Shown piece after piece: positions 44,949 to 51,714 of a stretch of DNA of 64,000 bases. The stretch spans positions 2,046,001 through 2,110,000 of the forward strand of contig NZ_CP126604.1 in the NCBI RefSeq assembly GCF_008364625.2, written 5' to 3'. Numbering within the stretch: the stretch's first letter is position 1; each line of letters begins with the position of its first letter. A program made the translations under genes and the position numbers. This DNA is from Enterobacter dykesii. GTDB taxonomy: Bacteria > Pseudomonadota > Gammaproteobacteria > Enterobacterales > Enterobacteriaceae. The notes under the pieces are model-generated. The model worked only from the letters and a program-made list of their open reading frames with translations, had not been told where the DNA came from and ran no database searches.

Positions 44949-45386
44949 TTACCCCCGCAGCCACGGCGTAATCGTCAGCCCGGTAAGCAAGCCTTCCGGG
45001 CTGAGCAGGCGAGTGACGGTTTGCCCCCACGGTTCCGTACGGTTAGCCACCAGCAGCCGATAGCCTTTTTCGCTCAGAACGCGGGTAGCCGAGTCCAGAT
45101 CCTTTACCTCGTACTCAATCCATCCCTGTGGTATCGGGTGCTCCGTGGGCCACTGTTCCTCTCCAAAACAGGATGCAGCCGCCTGTGCGAGCGGCCAGAC
45201 GGCGAAATGCTTCACGCCTTCCAGCTGGCCCTCTTCAGTGAGCAGATAATCGGTATTCCCCTCCATCGGCTTCAGCGGAAGGCCGAGTGTCTGGACATAA
45301 AACGCGGCGCTGGACTCCGTATCCCGCGAAATGGGCCCGAACCCGGCGACAAATAAGACATCAATTTCTGGTAGCGTCTGCGGCAT
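44949..45386 (-). CDS. VOC-family (glyoxalase-fold) protein
   Basis: A 145-residue protein of the vicinal oxygen chelate superfamily, with a bleomycin-resistance/dioxygenase-like fold. The N-terminal beta-alpha module reads Val-Ala-Gly-Phe-Gly-Pro-Ile-Ser-Arg-Asp-Thr, with Ala-Phe-Tyr-Val-Gln-Thr-Leu-Gly-Leu-Pro following. The C-terminal module ends Thr-Arg-Leu-Leu-Ser-Pro-Glu-Gly-Leu-Leu-Thr-Gly. Reaction unknown. The ATG at 45386 is 6 bases after AGGAG; a GTG six bases earlier is an alternative. It is transcribed alone. Confidence 0.75.
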   Translation of the reverse strand: MPQTLPEIDVLFVAGFGPISRDTESSAAFYVQTLGLPLKPMEGNTDYLLTEEGQLEGVKHFAVWPLAQAAASCFGEEQWPTEHPIPQGWIEYEVKDLDSATRVLSEKGYRLLVANRTEPWGQTVTRLLSPEGLLTGLTITPWLRG

Positions 45387-45468
45387 ATCCACTCCTGAAT
45401 GAGGTGAAATTCACCCTGAATTTATCTTACGATCGGCGGAAATACGACTCTCAAATCTGGTATCGCAT

Positions 45469-46626
45469 TCATCGTGCCTGCACGTCCACGACGGGTTTAA
45501 AATTCAGCGCGATGACGATCAGCAGCACGACTCCCGCACTCATGATCAGCCATGCGCTGGTCAGCGAGACCGAACTGTCGCGAACGATCCCTGCAATTAA
45601 CGGCATAAGCGCGGCGATCGTGTATCCGCCTCCCTGAACTTTAGACAGCAACTTCCCGGCCTGCGCGGGCGTTCGCGCATGATCGAACGTGACGATGAGC
45701 GACAGCGGGAAGAGGGCGCCGATCCCGGTGCCAAGCAGCAGCGTGGATAAAACAGGCGTCGTACCCGGCGCAAAGACCAGACACAGTAATCCTGCCAGCA
45801 GCAACAGCAATACGGCGATCAGCGGCACGCGGCGGTCGGGGAATTTACCGATCAGCGCGGAGACGGCAAACCCGGCGACAACCTCGGTTAACGTCAGCCA
45901 GGCCAGCATGTAGCCACCGCTGCGTGCGGACCATCCAGCCTGAATATAGAGCGGGGGCAACCAAGCCAGTACCAGCGTGTAGGCTCCCGTTCCCACGCCG
46001 AAAAAGATCGCCAGTAGTACTGTCCGGGAGGACGAGAGCGTCACGTTTTCGTGTGCTGTTTTTTCCCCTTGAGGATGCTTAACCAGCGTTAACCACAGTA
46101 TCAGCGCCAGCAGCGCTAACAGCCCGGCCATGGCCAGCGCGGGCTTGAGCGCGAGCCATGAGAACAACGGCTCGGCGCTGGCGGCGGCGACTGCCGCACC
46201 GGCCATGATGCCCGTGCTGAAGAGCGACATCACCGTACTGGCCGTTTGCGTATATTCCTTTTTTATCAGGGCAGGCATTAACGCCTGGATCGTGCCGATG
46301 CTGGCCCCGCCCAGTAACGCGGTGCCCATAAGACTCTCCGGTGAGGCGCTAAAACCGCGTAATAAGCAGGCCACAAGCAGGATGAAGAGCCCGAGCATAA
46401 TGCCTCGTACGGCGCCGACTATGGCTAAAAGCCAGGGCCCACACAGGGCGGCCAGCCCCATCATCGCGACCGGTAGGGTAGTCAGCAGGCTGAATTGCGT
46501 GGCGGTCAGTCCCGCTTCGCGCTGCAGCACGGAAAACAGCGGTCCGACAGAAGCCAGAATAGGGCGCAGGTTCAGCCCGACGATAAATGCGATAACGGCG
46601 AAGAGTAAAGGCGACGTGCGTTTCAA
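45469..46626 (-). CDS. CynX/NimT-family MFS transporter (TTG start)
   Basis: A 385-residue protein with about 12 helices of the cyanate/2-nitroimidazole (CynX/NimT) branch. It starts at TTG 7 bases after AAAGGA, continuing Lys-Arg-Thr-Ser-Pro-Leu-Leu-Phe-Ala-Val. The family signature Gly-Leu-Asn-Leu-Arg-Pro-Ile-Leu-Ala-Ser-Val-Gly-Pro (about 18-30) is clear. It is divergent from a MarR-type gene with a perfect operator palindrome between them, so it is probably an efflux pump induced by a small aromatic or nitro compound (inference). The reading frame stays open far upstream, but that part is antisense to two regulator genes. Confidence 0.85.
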   Translation of the reverse strand: MKRTSPLLFAVIAFIVGLNLRPILASVGPLFSVLQREAGLTATQFSLLTTLPVAMMGLAALCGPWLLAIVGAVRGIMLGLFILLVACLLRGFSASPESLMGTALLGGASIGTIQALMPALIKKEYTQTASTVMSLFSTGIMAGAAVAAASAEPLFSWLALKPALAMAGLLALLALILWLTLVKHPQGEKTAHENVTLSSSRTVLLAIFFGVGTGAYTLVLAWLPPLYIQAGWSARSGGYMLAWLTLTEVVAGFAVSALIGKFPDRRVPLIAVLLLLLAGLLCLVFAPGTTPVLSTLLLGTGIGALFPLSLIVTFDHARTPAQAGKLLSKVQGGGYTIAALMPLIAGIVRDSSVSLTSAWLIMSAGVVLLIVIALNFKPVVDVQAR

Positions 46627-46675
46627 CGTGGAATCCTTTTCGGTTGTGAATGGCCCGGGCAAATCGGCACGAGCA

Positions 46676-46697
46676 TTTATCTTAACGTTAAGATAAA
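46676..46697. promoter_or_regulatory. 22-bp perfect palindrome, MarR operator candidate
   Basis: Arms TTTATCTTAAC / GTTAAGATAAA meet without spacer, 50 bases before the transporter start and 63 before the marR-like start. The geometry is typical for MarR dimers controlling divergent genes. Confidence 0.75.
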
Positions 46698-46759
46698 ATA
46701 TGTTTTTGCGTAAGATGTACCGCACAACAGGATAAATACCCACGCCATCAGGGGTGAAA

Positions 46760-47296
46760 ATGCAAGACCATGTAGACTTCGTTGTCGGCCAGTGGAGCCG
46801 CGCCATGCCGGAGCTGGACGCCTCGTCGATGAAAATTTTTGGCCGAATGCTCCGGCTGATGAAGCATCTCGGAAAAGAACGGGCGCAGGCGATGGCGCAG
46901 TTTGGTTTTCGCGAGGGCGAGTTTGACGTGCTCGCCACGCTGCGCCGAGCCGGTGAGCCGTACTGTCTTTCCCCCACGCAGCTGTATAAATCGCTGCTGA
47001 TCACCTCGGGGGCGATGACGAACCGGCTCAGCCATCTCGAACAGCAAGGGCTTATCAGGCGAATTGCCGATCCGGATGACAAGCGCAGCACCCTCGTAAG
47101 CCTGACGCCGCACGGGCAGGAGCGTATCGAACAGGCGCTGATCGTGCATACACAAACCCAAAATGCGCTGCTGAGCAGCTTATCTGACGCGCAGCGCGCG
47201 CAGCTTGAGTCCCTGCTCAGGGAGCTGCTGCTGACGTTCTCATCTGAGGACCTGGGCGACAGGTCACCGAGTGCCGATAATACGAACACTGCATAG
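46760..47296 (+). CDS. MarR-family regulator
   Basis: A 178-residue winged-helix regulator. The DNA-binding part covers about 45-115 (Leu-Ser-Pro-Thr-Gln-Leu-Tyr-Lys-Ser-Leu-Leu-Ile-Thr-Ser-Gly-Ala-Met-Thr-Asn-Arg as helix-turn-helix; Asp-Pro-Asp-Asp-Lys-Arg-Ser as wing). N- and C-terminal helices form the dimer. The ATG at 46760 follows AGGGG; a GTG two codons earlier overlaps that site. It is divergent from the CynX-like transporter and shares the 22-bp palindrome, so it likely represses both. A LysR gene follows 24 bases downstream. Confidence 0.88.
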   Translation: MQDHVDFVVGQWSRAMPELDASSMKIFGRMLRLMKHLGKERAQAMAQFGFREGEFDVLATLRRAGEPYCLSPTQLYKSLLITSGAMTNRLSHLEQQGLIRRIADPDDKRSTLVSLTPHGQERIEQALIVHTQTQNALLSSLSDAQRAQLESLLRELLLTFSSEDLGDRSPSADNTNTA

Positions 47297-47320
47297 CTAA
47301 ACCTCACAGTAAGGGAATGT

Positions 47321-48244
47321 ATGTCTTTACCGCCACTGTATGCGCTTCGCGCTTTTGAAGTCGCCGCGCGGCTGAACTCCTTCAGCAAAGCGGCCGAAGC
47401 ACTGAATATCACGCCGGGCGCGGTCAGCAGGCATGTCCGGACGCTTGAAATGTGGTTCGACTGTGAACTGTTTAAACGACAGGGGCCACGAGTGGAGGTC
47501 AGTGATGCCGGGCGTATTCTGGCCGGACAGCTCAGCGAAAGTTTCTCGAATATTGAGTGGGCCTGTCGCGCATTCAGAAGCGAAAACCACCTTCTGCGCC
47601 TCAAAGCCCCCAGCACCCTGACGATGCGATGGCTTCTGAATGTGCTTAAATCCTTTCGCGAGAACCACGCGAAGCCAAAAATTGAAATTGCCAGCGTCTG
47701 GATGGACTTCGACACCGTTGACTTCAGCCGTGAGCCCTACGATTGTGCGATCCTCCTCGGTAATGGCTATTTCGGCGAGTCAACGGAAAGCAGGCTGCTC
47801 TTCAGTGAATGGCTCATTCCGGTTTGTACCCCGTCGCTGCTTGATTCAGCCCGGCAACAGCTTGCGCAGTGCGATCTTATCCATCCCTCTCCGGACAGGC
47901 GGGACTGGAAGCGCTGGCTGAAAAGAACCGGGTTATTCCCCGGGCTCGACGTGAGTCGTGGAATCGTGTTCGACACCCTGGAGCAGGGAAGCCTGGCCGC
48001 CATGCACGGTCACGGCGTGGCGATGGCCGATCTCCGCCTCACGCTTGACGCGCTGAAAAGCGGCCTGCTCGCGCTGCCCTTCAGGGAGGCGATAGCAACA
48101 GGAGATGGCTACTACCTCGTCTGGCCGAAAAATTCGCTCAGAAGACAGAGTATTGAACAGTTGCTGGCGTGGTTTAACCTTAATGCGCCGGTGCTGCCTT
48201 CGTTGGATATCGTCTGTCTTGATTACAACGAAAAGCGGGTTTAG
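47321..48244 (+). CDS. LysR-family regulator (GcvA-like)
   Basis: A 307-residue regulator with helix-turn-helix at about 18-60 (Asn-Ser-Phe-Ser-Lys-Ala-Ala-Glu-Ala-Leu-Asn-Ile-Thr-Pro-Gly-Ala-Val-Ser-Arg). A substrate-binding domain of two subdomains covers about 90-295. The start Ser-Leu-Pro-Pro-Leu-Tyr-Ala-Leu-Arg-Ala-Phe is typical of the GcvA/AmpR group. It lies just after the marR-like gene and may be co-transcribed. It is convergent with the unknown gene at 48292. Target unknown. Confidence 0.85.
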   Translation: MSLPPLYALRAFEVAARLNSFSKAAEALNITPGAVSRHVRTLEMWFDCELFKRQGPRVEVSDAGRILAGQLSESFSNIEWACRAFRSENHLLRLKAPSTLTMRWLLNVLKSFRENHAKPKIEIASVWMDFDTVDFSREPYDCAILLGNGYFGESTESRLLFSEWLIPVCTPSLLDSARQQLAQCDLIHPSPDRRDWKRWLKRTGLFPGLDVSRGIVFDTLEQGSLAAMHGHGVAMADLRLTLDALKSGLLALPFREAIATGDGYYLVWPKNSLRRQSIEQLLAWFNLNAPVLPSLDIVCLDYNEKRV

Positions 48245-48291
48245 TAAATAGCGGAATATTTATTGAAGGATATTCCGCAGATGGAACGTAT

Positions 48292-48762
48292 TTATGCGTA
48301 GGGAATATTTGCCATATTTTTATATCTTTCCGGCAGGGCGCTGTTCAGATTAAGTAATTTATCCAGAATATAAAGCGCAGGCGTCCCTTTTGCGCGTTCA
48401 GCGTCGATCAGCGCAGCGCGTAACATATTGGCAGCCGACGTCATTTCACGGAAATAATCCTCTGATTCACGCGTCTGAGCTTCGCCCGACGCGGCGTAAC
48501 GCACCTTTGGCCACTCCGCAAAGTCCAGCAGCGGAAGTATCCCATCCTCTTTTGGTAAATGCGCTGAGAGCAGCTCTTCGGCGTTACCCGGATTGCTTTG
48601 GGCGAAAGAGAGAAGGTGCAGTCGATGGATGAAAGGCGATAACGCTTCTGAGCTTTCCTTTTCTGCTGACAGTAACGTTATCAGCTCATGCACATTTGCA
48701 TCGGGGCTATATTTATGAGGTGAGATAATACTCATTAAATGGAATAAAACATCGAGTGTCAT
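48292..48762 (-). CDS. Hypothetical helical protein, 156 residues
   Basis: Not recognised. Predicted mainly alpha-helical and soluble, acidic in the middle, with no cysteines, signal or transmembrane segment. A GGAG site is placed five bases before the ATG, and the whole frame has sensible codon use, so it is probably a real gene. It is convergent with the LysR gene (47-base gap) and divergent from the WbuC-like gene. Confidence 0.6.
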   Translation of the reverse strand: MTLDVLFHLMSIISPHKYSPDANVHELITLLSAEKESSEALSPFIHRLHLLSFAQSNPGNAEELLSAHLPKEDGILPLLDFAEWPKVRYAASGEAQTRESEDYFREMTSAANMLRAALIDAERAKGTPALYILDKLLNLNSALPERYKNMANIPYA

Positions 48763-48982
48763 AGGTGCTCCATACAGGCTTGGTAATATTTATTTTTATC
48801 TATCCCAGGGATGAATGGATGTTATTTCAGGGCCGTCGCTTTTGAAAAACGATAAATAGTGGGAATCAATGTGAGTTTTACTCAACGTTGCGCTTTGGGG
48901 GGCGATCACACGCATCCTCACGCTGCAGCGTTTTGTTTCACAAACGCCATAGCTCATCGGCTTTTCAGGATGGTATAACGTC

Positions 48983-49005
48983 CTGCGGCAACCGGGTTGC
49001 CGCAG
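48983..49005 (+). other. Perfect 10-bp hairpin before the WbuC-like gene
   Basis: CTGCGGCAAC-CGG-GTTGCCGCAG ends 25 bases upstream of the ATG, so it would sit in the 5' leader of the transcript. No T-run follows; it may be a stability or translational control element. Confidence 0.45.
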
Positions 49006-49030
49006 ACAGCCCACATACCTAAAGGTGTAT

Positions 49031-49507
49031 ATGAAACAAATTACTTTCAGTGACCTGCAGCAGCAAAGCGAGCAGGCTGCCAATTCTCCTCGCTTACGCG
49101 CGCACCGCAATTTACATCCCGAGCTGAGCGACCCGGTGCAGCGCCTGGCTATCGCGATGGAGCCCGGCACCTATGTTCGCCCTCATCGCCACCCGCACAC
49201 GTTTGAACTGCTGACGGCGCTGAGCGGTCGCTTTCTGGTGCTGAATTTTGACGACAGCGGAAACGTGACCCGGCGGGTGGTGTTAGGCGAAGAGTGTAAA
49301 GTTCTGGAGATGGATGCCGGTACCTGGCATGCCGTGCTGTCGCTGGATAAAGGCGGCGTCATTTTTGAGGTAAAACACGGCGGCTACCAGCCCGTTCCTG
49401 AGCACGATACTGCCTCCTGGTCACCGGCTGAGAACGCGCCCGGTACCGCGGAGCTGATGAAATGGTACGCTCAGGTGCAGGTGGGGGACGGAGGTTTTAC
49501 CCTGTAA
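49031..49507 (+). CDS. WbuC-family cupin metalloprotein
   Basis: A 158-residue cupin. The metal-binding motif Pro-His-Arg-His-Pro-His-Thr-Phe-Glu (about 52-60) and the later His in Gly-Thr-Trp-His-Ala-Val-Leu (about 99) are intact. WbuC proteins are usually found near O-antigen clusters, but none is here; function unknown. The ATG at 49031 follows AAAGG at the right distance. A hairpin follows the stop. Confidence 0.78.
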   Translation: MKQITFSDLQQQSEQAANSPRLRAHRNLHPELSDPVQRLAIAMEPGTYVRPHRHPHTFELLTALSGRFLVLNFDDSGNVTRRVVLGEECKVLEMDAGTWHAVLSLDKGGVIFEVKHGGYQPVPEHDTASWSPAENAPGTAELMKWYAQVQVGDGGFTL

Positions 49508-49521
49508 TTTTCTCTACTTTT

Positions 49522-49547
49522 CCCGACGCGCAGAAAGGCGCGACGGG
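49522..49547 (+). terminator. Terminator after the WbuC-like gene
   Basis: CCCGACGCGC / GCGCGACGGG with one mismatch and a 6-nt loop lies 15 bases past the stop, between convergent genes. The T-run is weak. Confidence 0.55.
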
Positions 49548-49571
49548 ATAGAGAGAGACGATCCCGCCAAC

Positions 49572-50114
49572 TCAACTGACCGTATTAAAATGCCAGTCGC
49601 CGGCAGTCGACAGCGTCACAAACGGGCCTGCCAGCATGCTGTTGTGATGGGCGATAATATCGCTGGCGGATAAATGGGCATTATCCATTGTGGTATGCGC
49701 ATCTGAAATCAATACCGTCCTGAAACCCAGCTCCGGTGCGGCCCGGCAGGTGGTGTCGACACAAAATTCTGTTTTCATCCCGGCAATGACCAGCTGTTTG
49801 ATGCCTCTCTGATTAAGTTCTCGCAGCAGTTCGGTATCCCGAAAACAGCTGGGATAGCGCTTGGTGAAAACCACATCCTGCTCCTGGACGTCCAACTCGG
49901 GTATCAGCTGTGTTAACGGCCCCTTCTCCGAGAAGGGGGAGTCGTCCAGTCCAATATGGCGGGCAAAAAAGACGGGTACCTGCGCGTCTCGGGCGTTGGC
50001 GATTAACAAGCGGATATTGGCCAGAACGGCATCGGCGGAGCGAGGGGAAACCGGGCCCCGAAAGAGGCCCTGCTGCATGTCGATAATCAAGAGAGCATTG
50101 TCAGATGAAACCAT
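49572..50114 (-). CDS. Isochorismatase-family cysteine hydrolase
   Basis: A 180-residue amidohydrolase-type fold. The catalytic triad is visible: Asp in Ile-Ile-Asp-Met-Gln-Gln-Gly (about 12), Lys in Phe-Thr-Lys-Arg-Tyr-Pro-Ser (about 84) and Cys in Thr-Glu-Phe-Cys-Val-Asp-Thr-Thr-Cys (about 117). The cis-peptide region follows Ile-Ala-Gly-Met. It resembles nicotinamidase-like and YcaC-like hydrolases; substrate unknown. Two putative operator or promoter signals lie in the 299-base upstream gap. Confidence 0.85.
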   Translation of the reverse strand: MVSSDNALLIIDMQQGLFRGPVSPRSADAVLANIRLLIANARDAQVPVFFARHIGLDDSPFSEKGPLTQLIPELDVQEQDVVFTKRYPSCFRDTELLRELNQRGIKQLVIAGMKTEFCVDTTCRAAPELGFRTVLISDAHTTMDNAHLSASDIIAHHNSMLAGPFVTLSTAGDWHFNTVS

Positions 50115-50354
50115 TTTCTTTCTCCATTCATAGGGTGGTGAACGGAGAGAGATTTCCCCGTCCTGGCCGGCGGGGAGTGAGGTTCTGTTTGTCAGTCGTT
50201 TGCTACAGATACTCTCGTACCGCCGAAGGTTCCGGTGGTGGTGAGGGTGGTTGTTGGCTGAACTGACTTAACCATGTAGTGACCTTTGTTTTTATTTCGC
50301 GATTGGCGAAAAAGTACGTTCAGTTATAGCGCAGGTGAAATATGCGCTTCAACA

Positions 50355-50372
50355 CACCAACTTAAGTAGGTG
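50355..50372. promoter_or_regulatory. 18-bp near-perfect palindrome in the isochorismatase upstream gap
   Basis: CACCAACTTAAGTAGGTG is symmetric except for one central-arm pair, with ACTTAAGT at its core. It lies in the 299-base gap between the hydrolase start and the quinone reductase stop, 241 bases before the hydrolase. Nothing else clear is seen in that gap. Confidence 0.4.
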
Positions 50373-50413
50373 CGCCGTAAGCGTTGCACATTTTTTAGGA
50401 TAGAAGACTTTGA

Positions 50414-51013
50414 TTATTCAAGGTTCTCGAGCCCCTGCAGAAAATCCTCAACCTGCTCAGGCGTCGCCGTGTCTGCCTGGTAAAGGATATCGAGCTTAAC
50501 GTTCTTCAACCCGCAGAAGCCAAACACGCCTTCGATTATCTGCGTCTGAATCGCCGTCGAATAGCCGTGTTTGTCGAATCCGGTGAGATCGCTGCCGCCG
50601 GTGGCGATCAGGCGGACGGGAACATCCCGTAAGCTGCCCACAATCCTGCCGTCGTCAGCTACCTTATACGCCCAGTTAAGGGTTAACACGCGATCGAACC
50701 AGCCTTTCAACAGCGCGGGAACCGACCACCAGTACACGGGGAAGACAAACACCAGCATATCCGCTAGCTCGACGCGCTGCTGCTCGCGCAGAATATCGTC
50801 GGGAAGGGCGGTCGGATCGCCGTGATACAAATCGAGATCGGCGCGGGTCATCGCCGGATTAAACCCTTCAGCATGCAGATCGGCAATTTCAACCTGCGTA
50901 CCTTGCTCGCGTAATTTCCCGGCAATACGGGCTGCCAGCGAATTGGATAACGAATTGTCGACAGGATGAGCCGTCACGATCAGTGCGTTATTAATGGCAT
51001 TTGTAGCAGACAT
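50414..51013 (-). CDS. NAD(P)H:quinone oxidoreductase (NQO1/KefF-type flavodoxin fold)
   Basis: A 199-residue flavodoxin-fold protein. The flavin phosphate loop reads Thr-Ala-His-Pro-Val-Asp-Asn-Ser-Leu-Ser (about 14-23), and the isoalloxazine contact region Phe-Pro-Val-Tyr-Trp-Trp-Ser-Val-Pro-Ala (about 90-99) is typical. It probably reduces quinones or electrophiles with two electrons. It lies 73 bases downstream of a TetR-family gene on the same strand, which probably controls it through the ATGAGT...ACTCAT element between them. Confidence 0.85.
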   Translation of the reverse strand: MSATNAINNALIVTAHPVDNSLSNSLAARIAGKLREQGTQVEIADLHAEGFNPAMTRADLDLYHGDPTALPDDILREQQRVELADMLVFVFPVYWWSVPALLKGWFDRVLTLNWAYKVADDGRIVGSLRDVPVRLIATGGSDLTGFDKHGYSTAIQTQIIEGVFGFCGLKNVKLDILYQADTATPEQVEDFLQGLENLE

Positions 51014-51024
51014 AGCGACCTCGA

Positions 51025-51044
51025 ATGAGTGAGAACTGACTCAT
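51025..51044. promoter_or_regulatory. Inverted repeat ATGAGT-N8-ACTCAT, operator candidate
   Basis: Perfect 6-bp arms 12 bases upstream of the quinone reductase start, where a TetR-type repressor would block initiation. A related CTACTCATGGTAG partial palindrome (51701-51713) lies just before the TetR gene and shares ACTCAT, which supports autoregulation. Confidence 0.5.
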
Positions 51045-51086
51045 ATATTACTATTGGTAACTTAGGTGTCAATCCGTCCCCAGCGA

Positions 51087-51680
51087 TCATTTTGTGCTAT
51101 TCACGTAGGTCTCCAGCACGCCGGTCATGGCGCCGCTGAGCGTATCTTCCGCCACGTTCCGGGCGAGCACTCCGTTGCCCGCGGCGGTGCTGAGCGCGTC
51201 CGCCGCGCCAATGATGGCCGTCAGTACCGCTTCTCCCTGAACGCCTTTGAGCGCGACGAACGGGGAAAGCGCGGTACGCAGGCAGTCGGCGCATTCGGCC
51301 ACGCATGCCTCACGAAACGTCTGCAGCGCGTGGGATCCGGACAGCGCCGCGGCGATTGGGCCGGTCTCTGGCCCGGCACTAATGGCGCAGTCGATATAGG
51401 CGGCGCTGAAAAAGCGGATCGTCTTCTCCAGCGTTTTGCTGTCGACCGCCAGCGTCTCGCGGAATTTCGCCAGCTGCCGGTCGCTATAATCCTGGTACAG
51501 CGCCATCAGCAACCCTTCACGATCGCCAAAGTGGTCGTAGGGGATAGGTTTGGTCACGTTGGCCCGCTCGGCCAGATAGCCAAGCGTCAACGCCTCCGTA
51601 CCTTGCTGACGAACGATTCCGCGCGCAACCTCCAGCAGCTGCACGCGGCGGTCCTCTTTTCTTAAGCGCTTAACAACCAT
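51087..51680 (-). CDS. TetR-family regulator
   Basis: A 197-residue regulator. The helix-turn-helix at about 25-70 reads Leu-Thr-Leu-Gly-Tyr-Leu-Ala-Glu-Arg-Ala-Asn-Val-Thr-Lys-Pro-Ile-Pro-Tyr-Asp-His-Phe, with an unusual Pro-Ile-Pro in the recognition helix entry. The C-terminal ligand domain is Ala-rich. GAGGA precedes the ATG, 34 bases after the RND pump stop. It is followed by the quinone reductase, its likely target, but read-through from the pump operon is also possible. Confidence 0.86.
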   Translation of the reverse strand: MVVKRLRKEDRRVQLLEVARGIVRQQGTEALTLGYLAERANVTKPIPYDHFGDREGLLMALYQDYSDRQLAKFRETLAVDSKTLEKTIRFFSAAYIDCAISAGPETGPIAAALSGSHALQTFREACVAECADCLRTALSPFVALKGVQGEAVLTAIIGAADALSTAAGNGVLARNVAEDTLSGAMTGVLETYVNSTK

Positions 51681-51714
51681 GCTTTCCTCAGAAGTATTAT
51701 CTACTCATGGTAGT

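Noticed and set aside
46627..47715. Upstream extension of the CynX-like reading frame to a 748-residue protein
   Set aside because: The added part is antisense to the MarR and LysR genes, has no transporter character, and a TTG with a proper ribosome site starts the recognisable family N-terminus at 46626.
48796..49170. Minus-strand frame upstream of and across the start of the WbuC-like gene
   Set aside because: It overlaps the cupin's coding start and a leader hairpin, and its sequence is Cys/Arg-rich without family resemblance.
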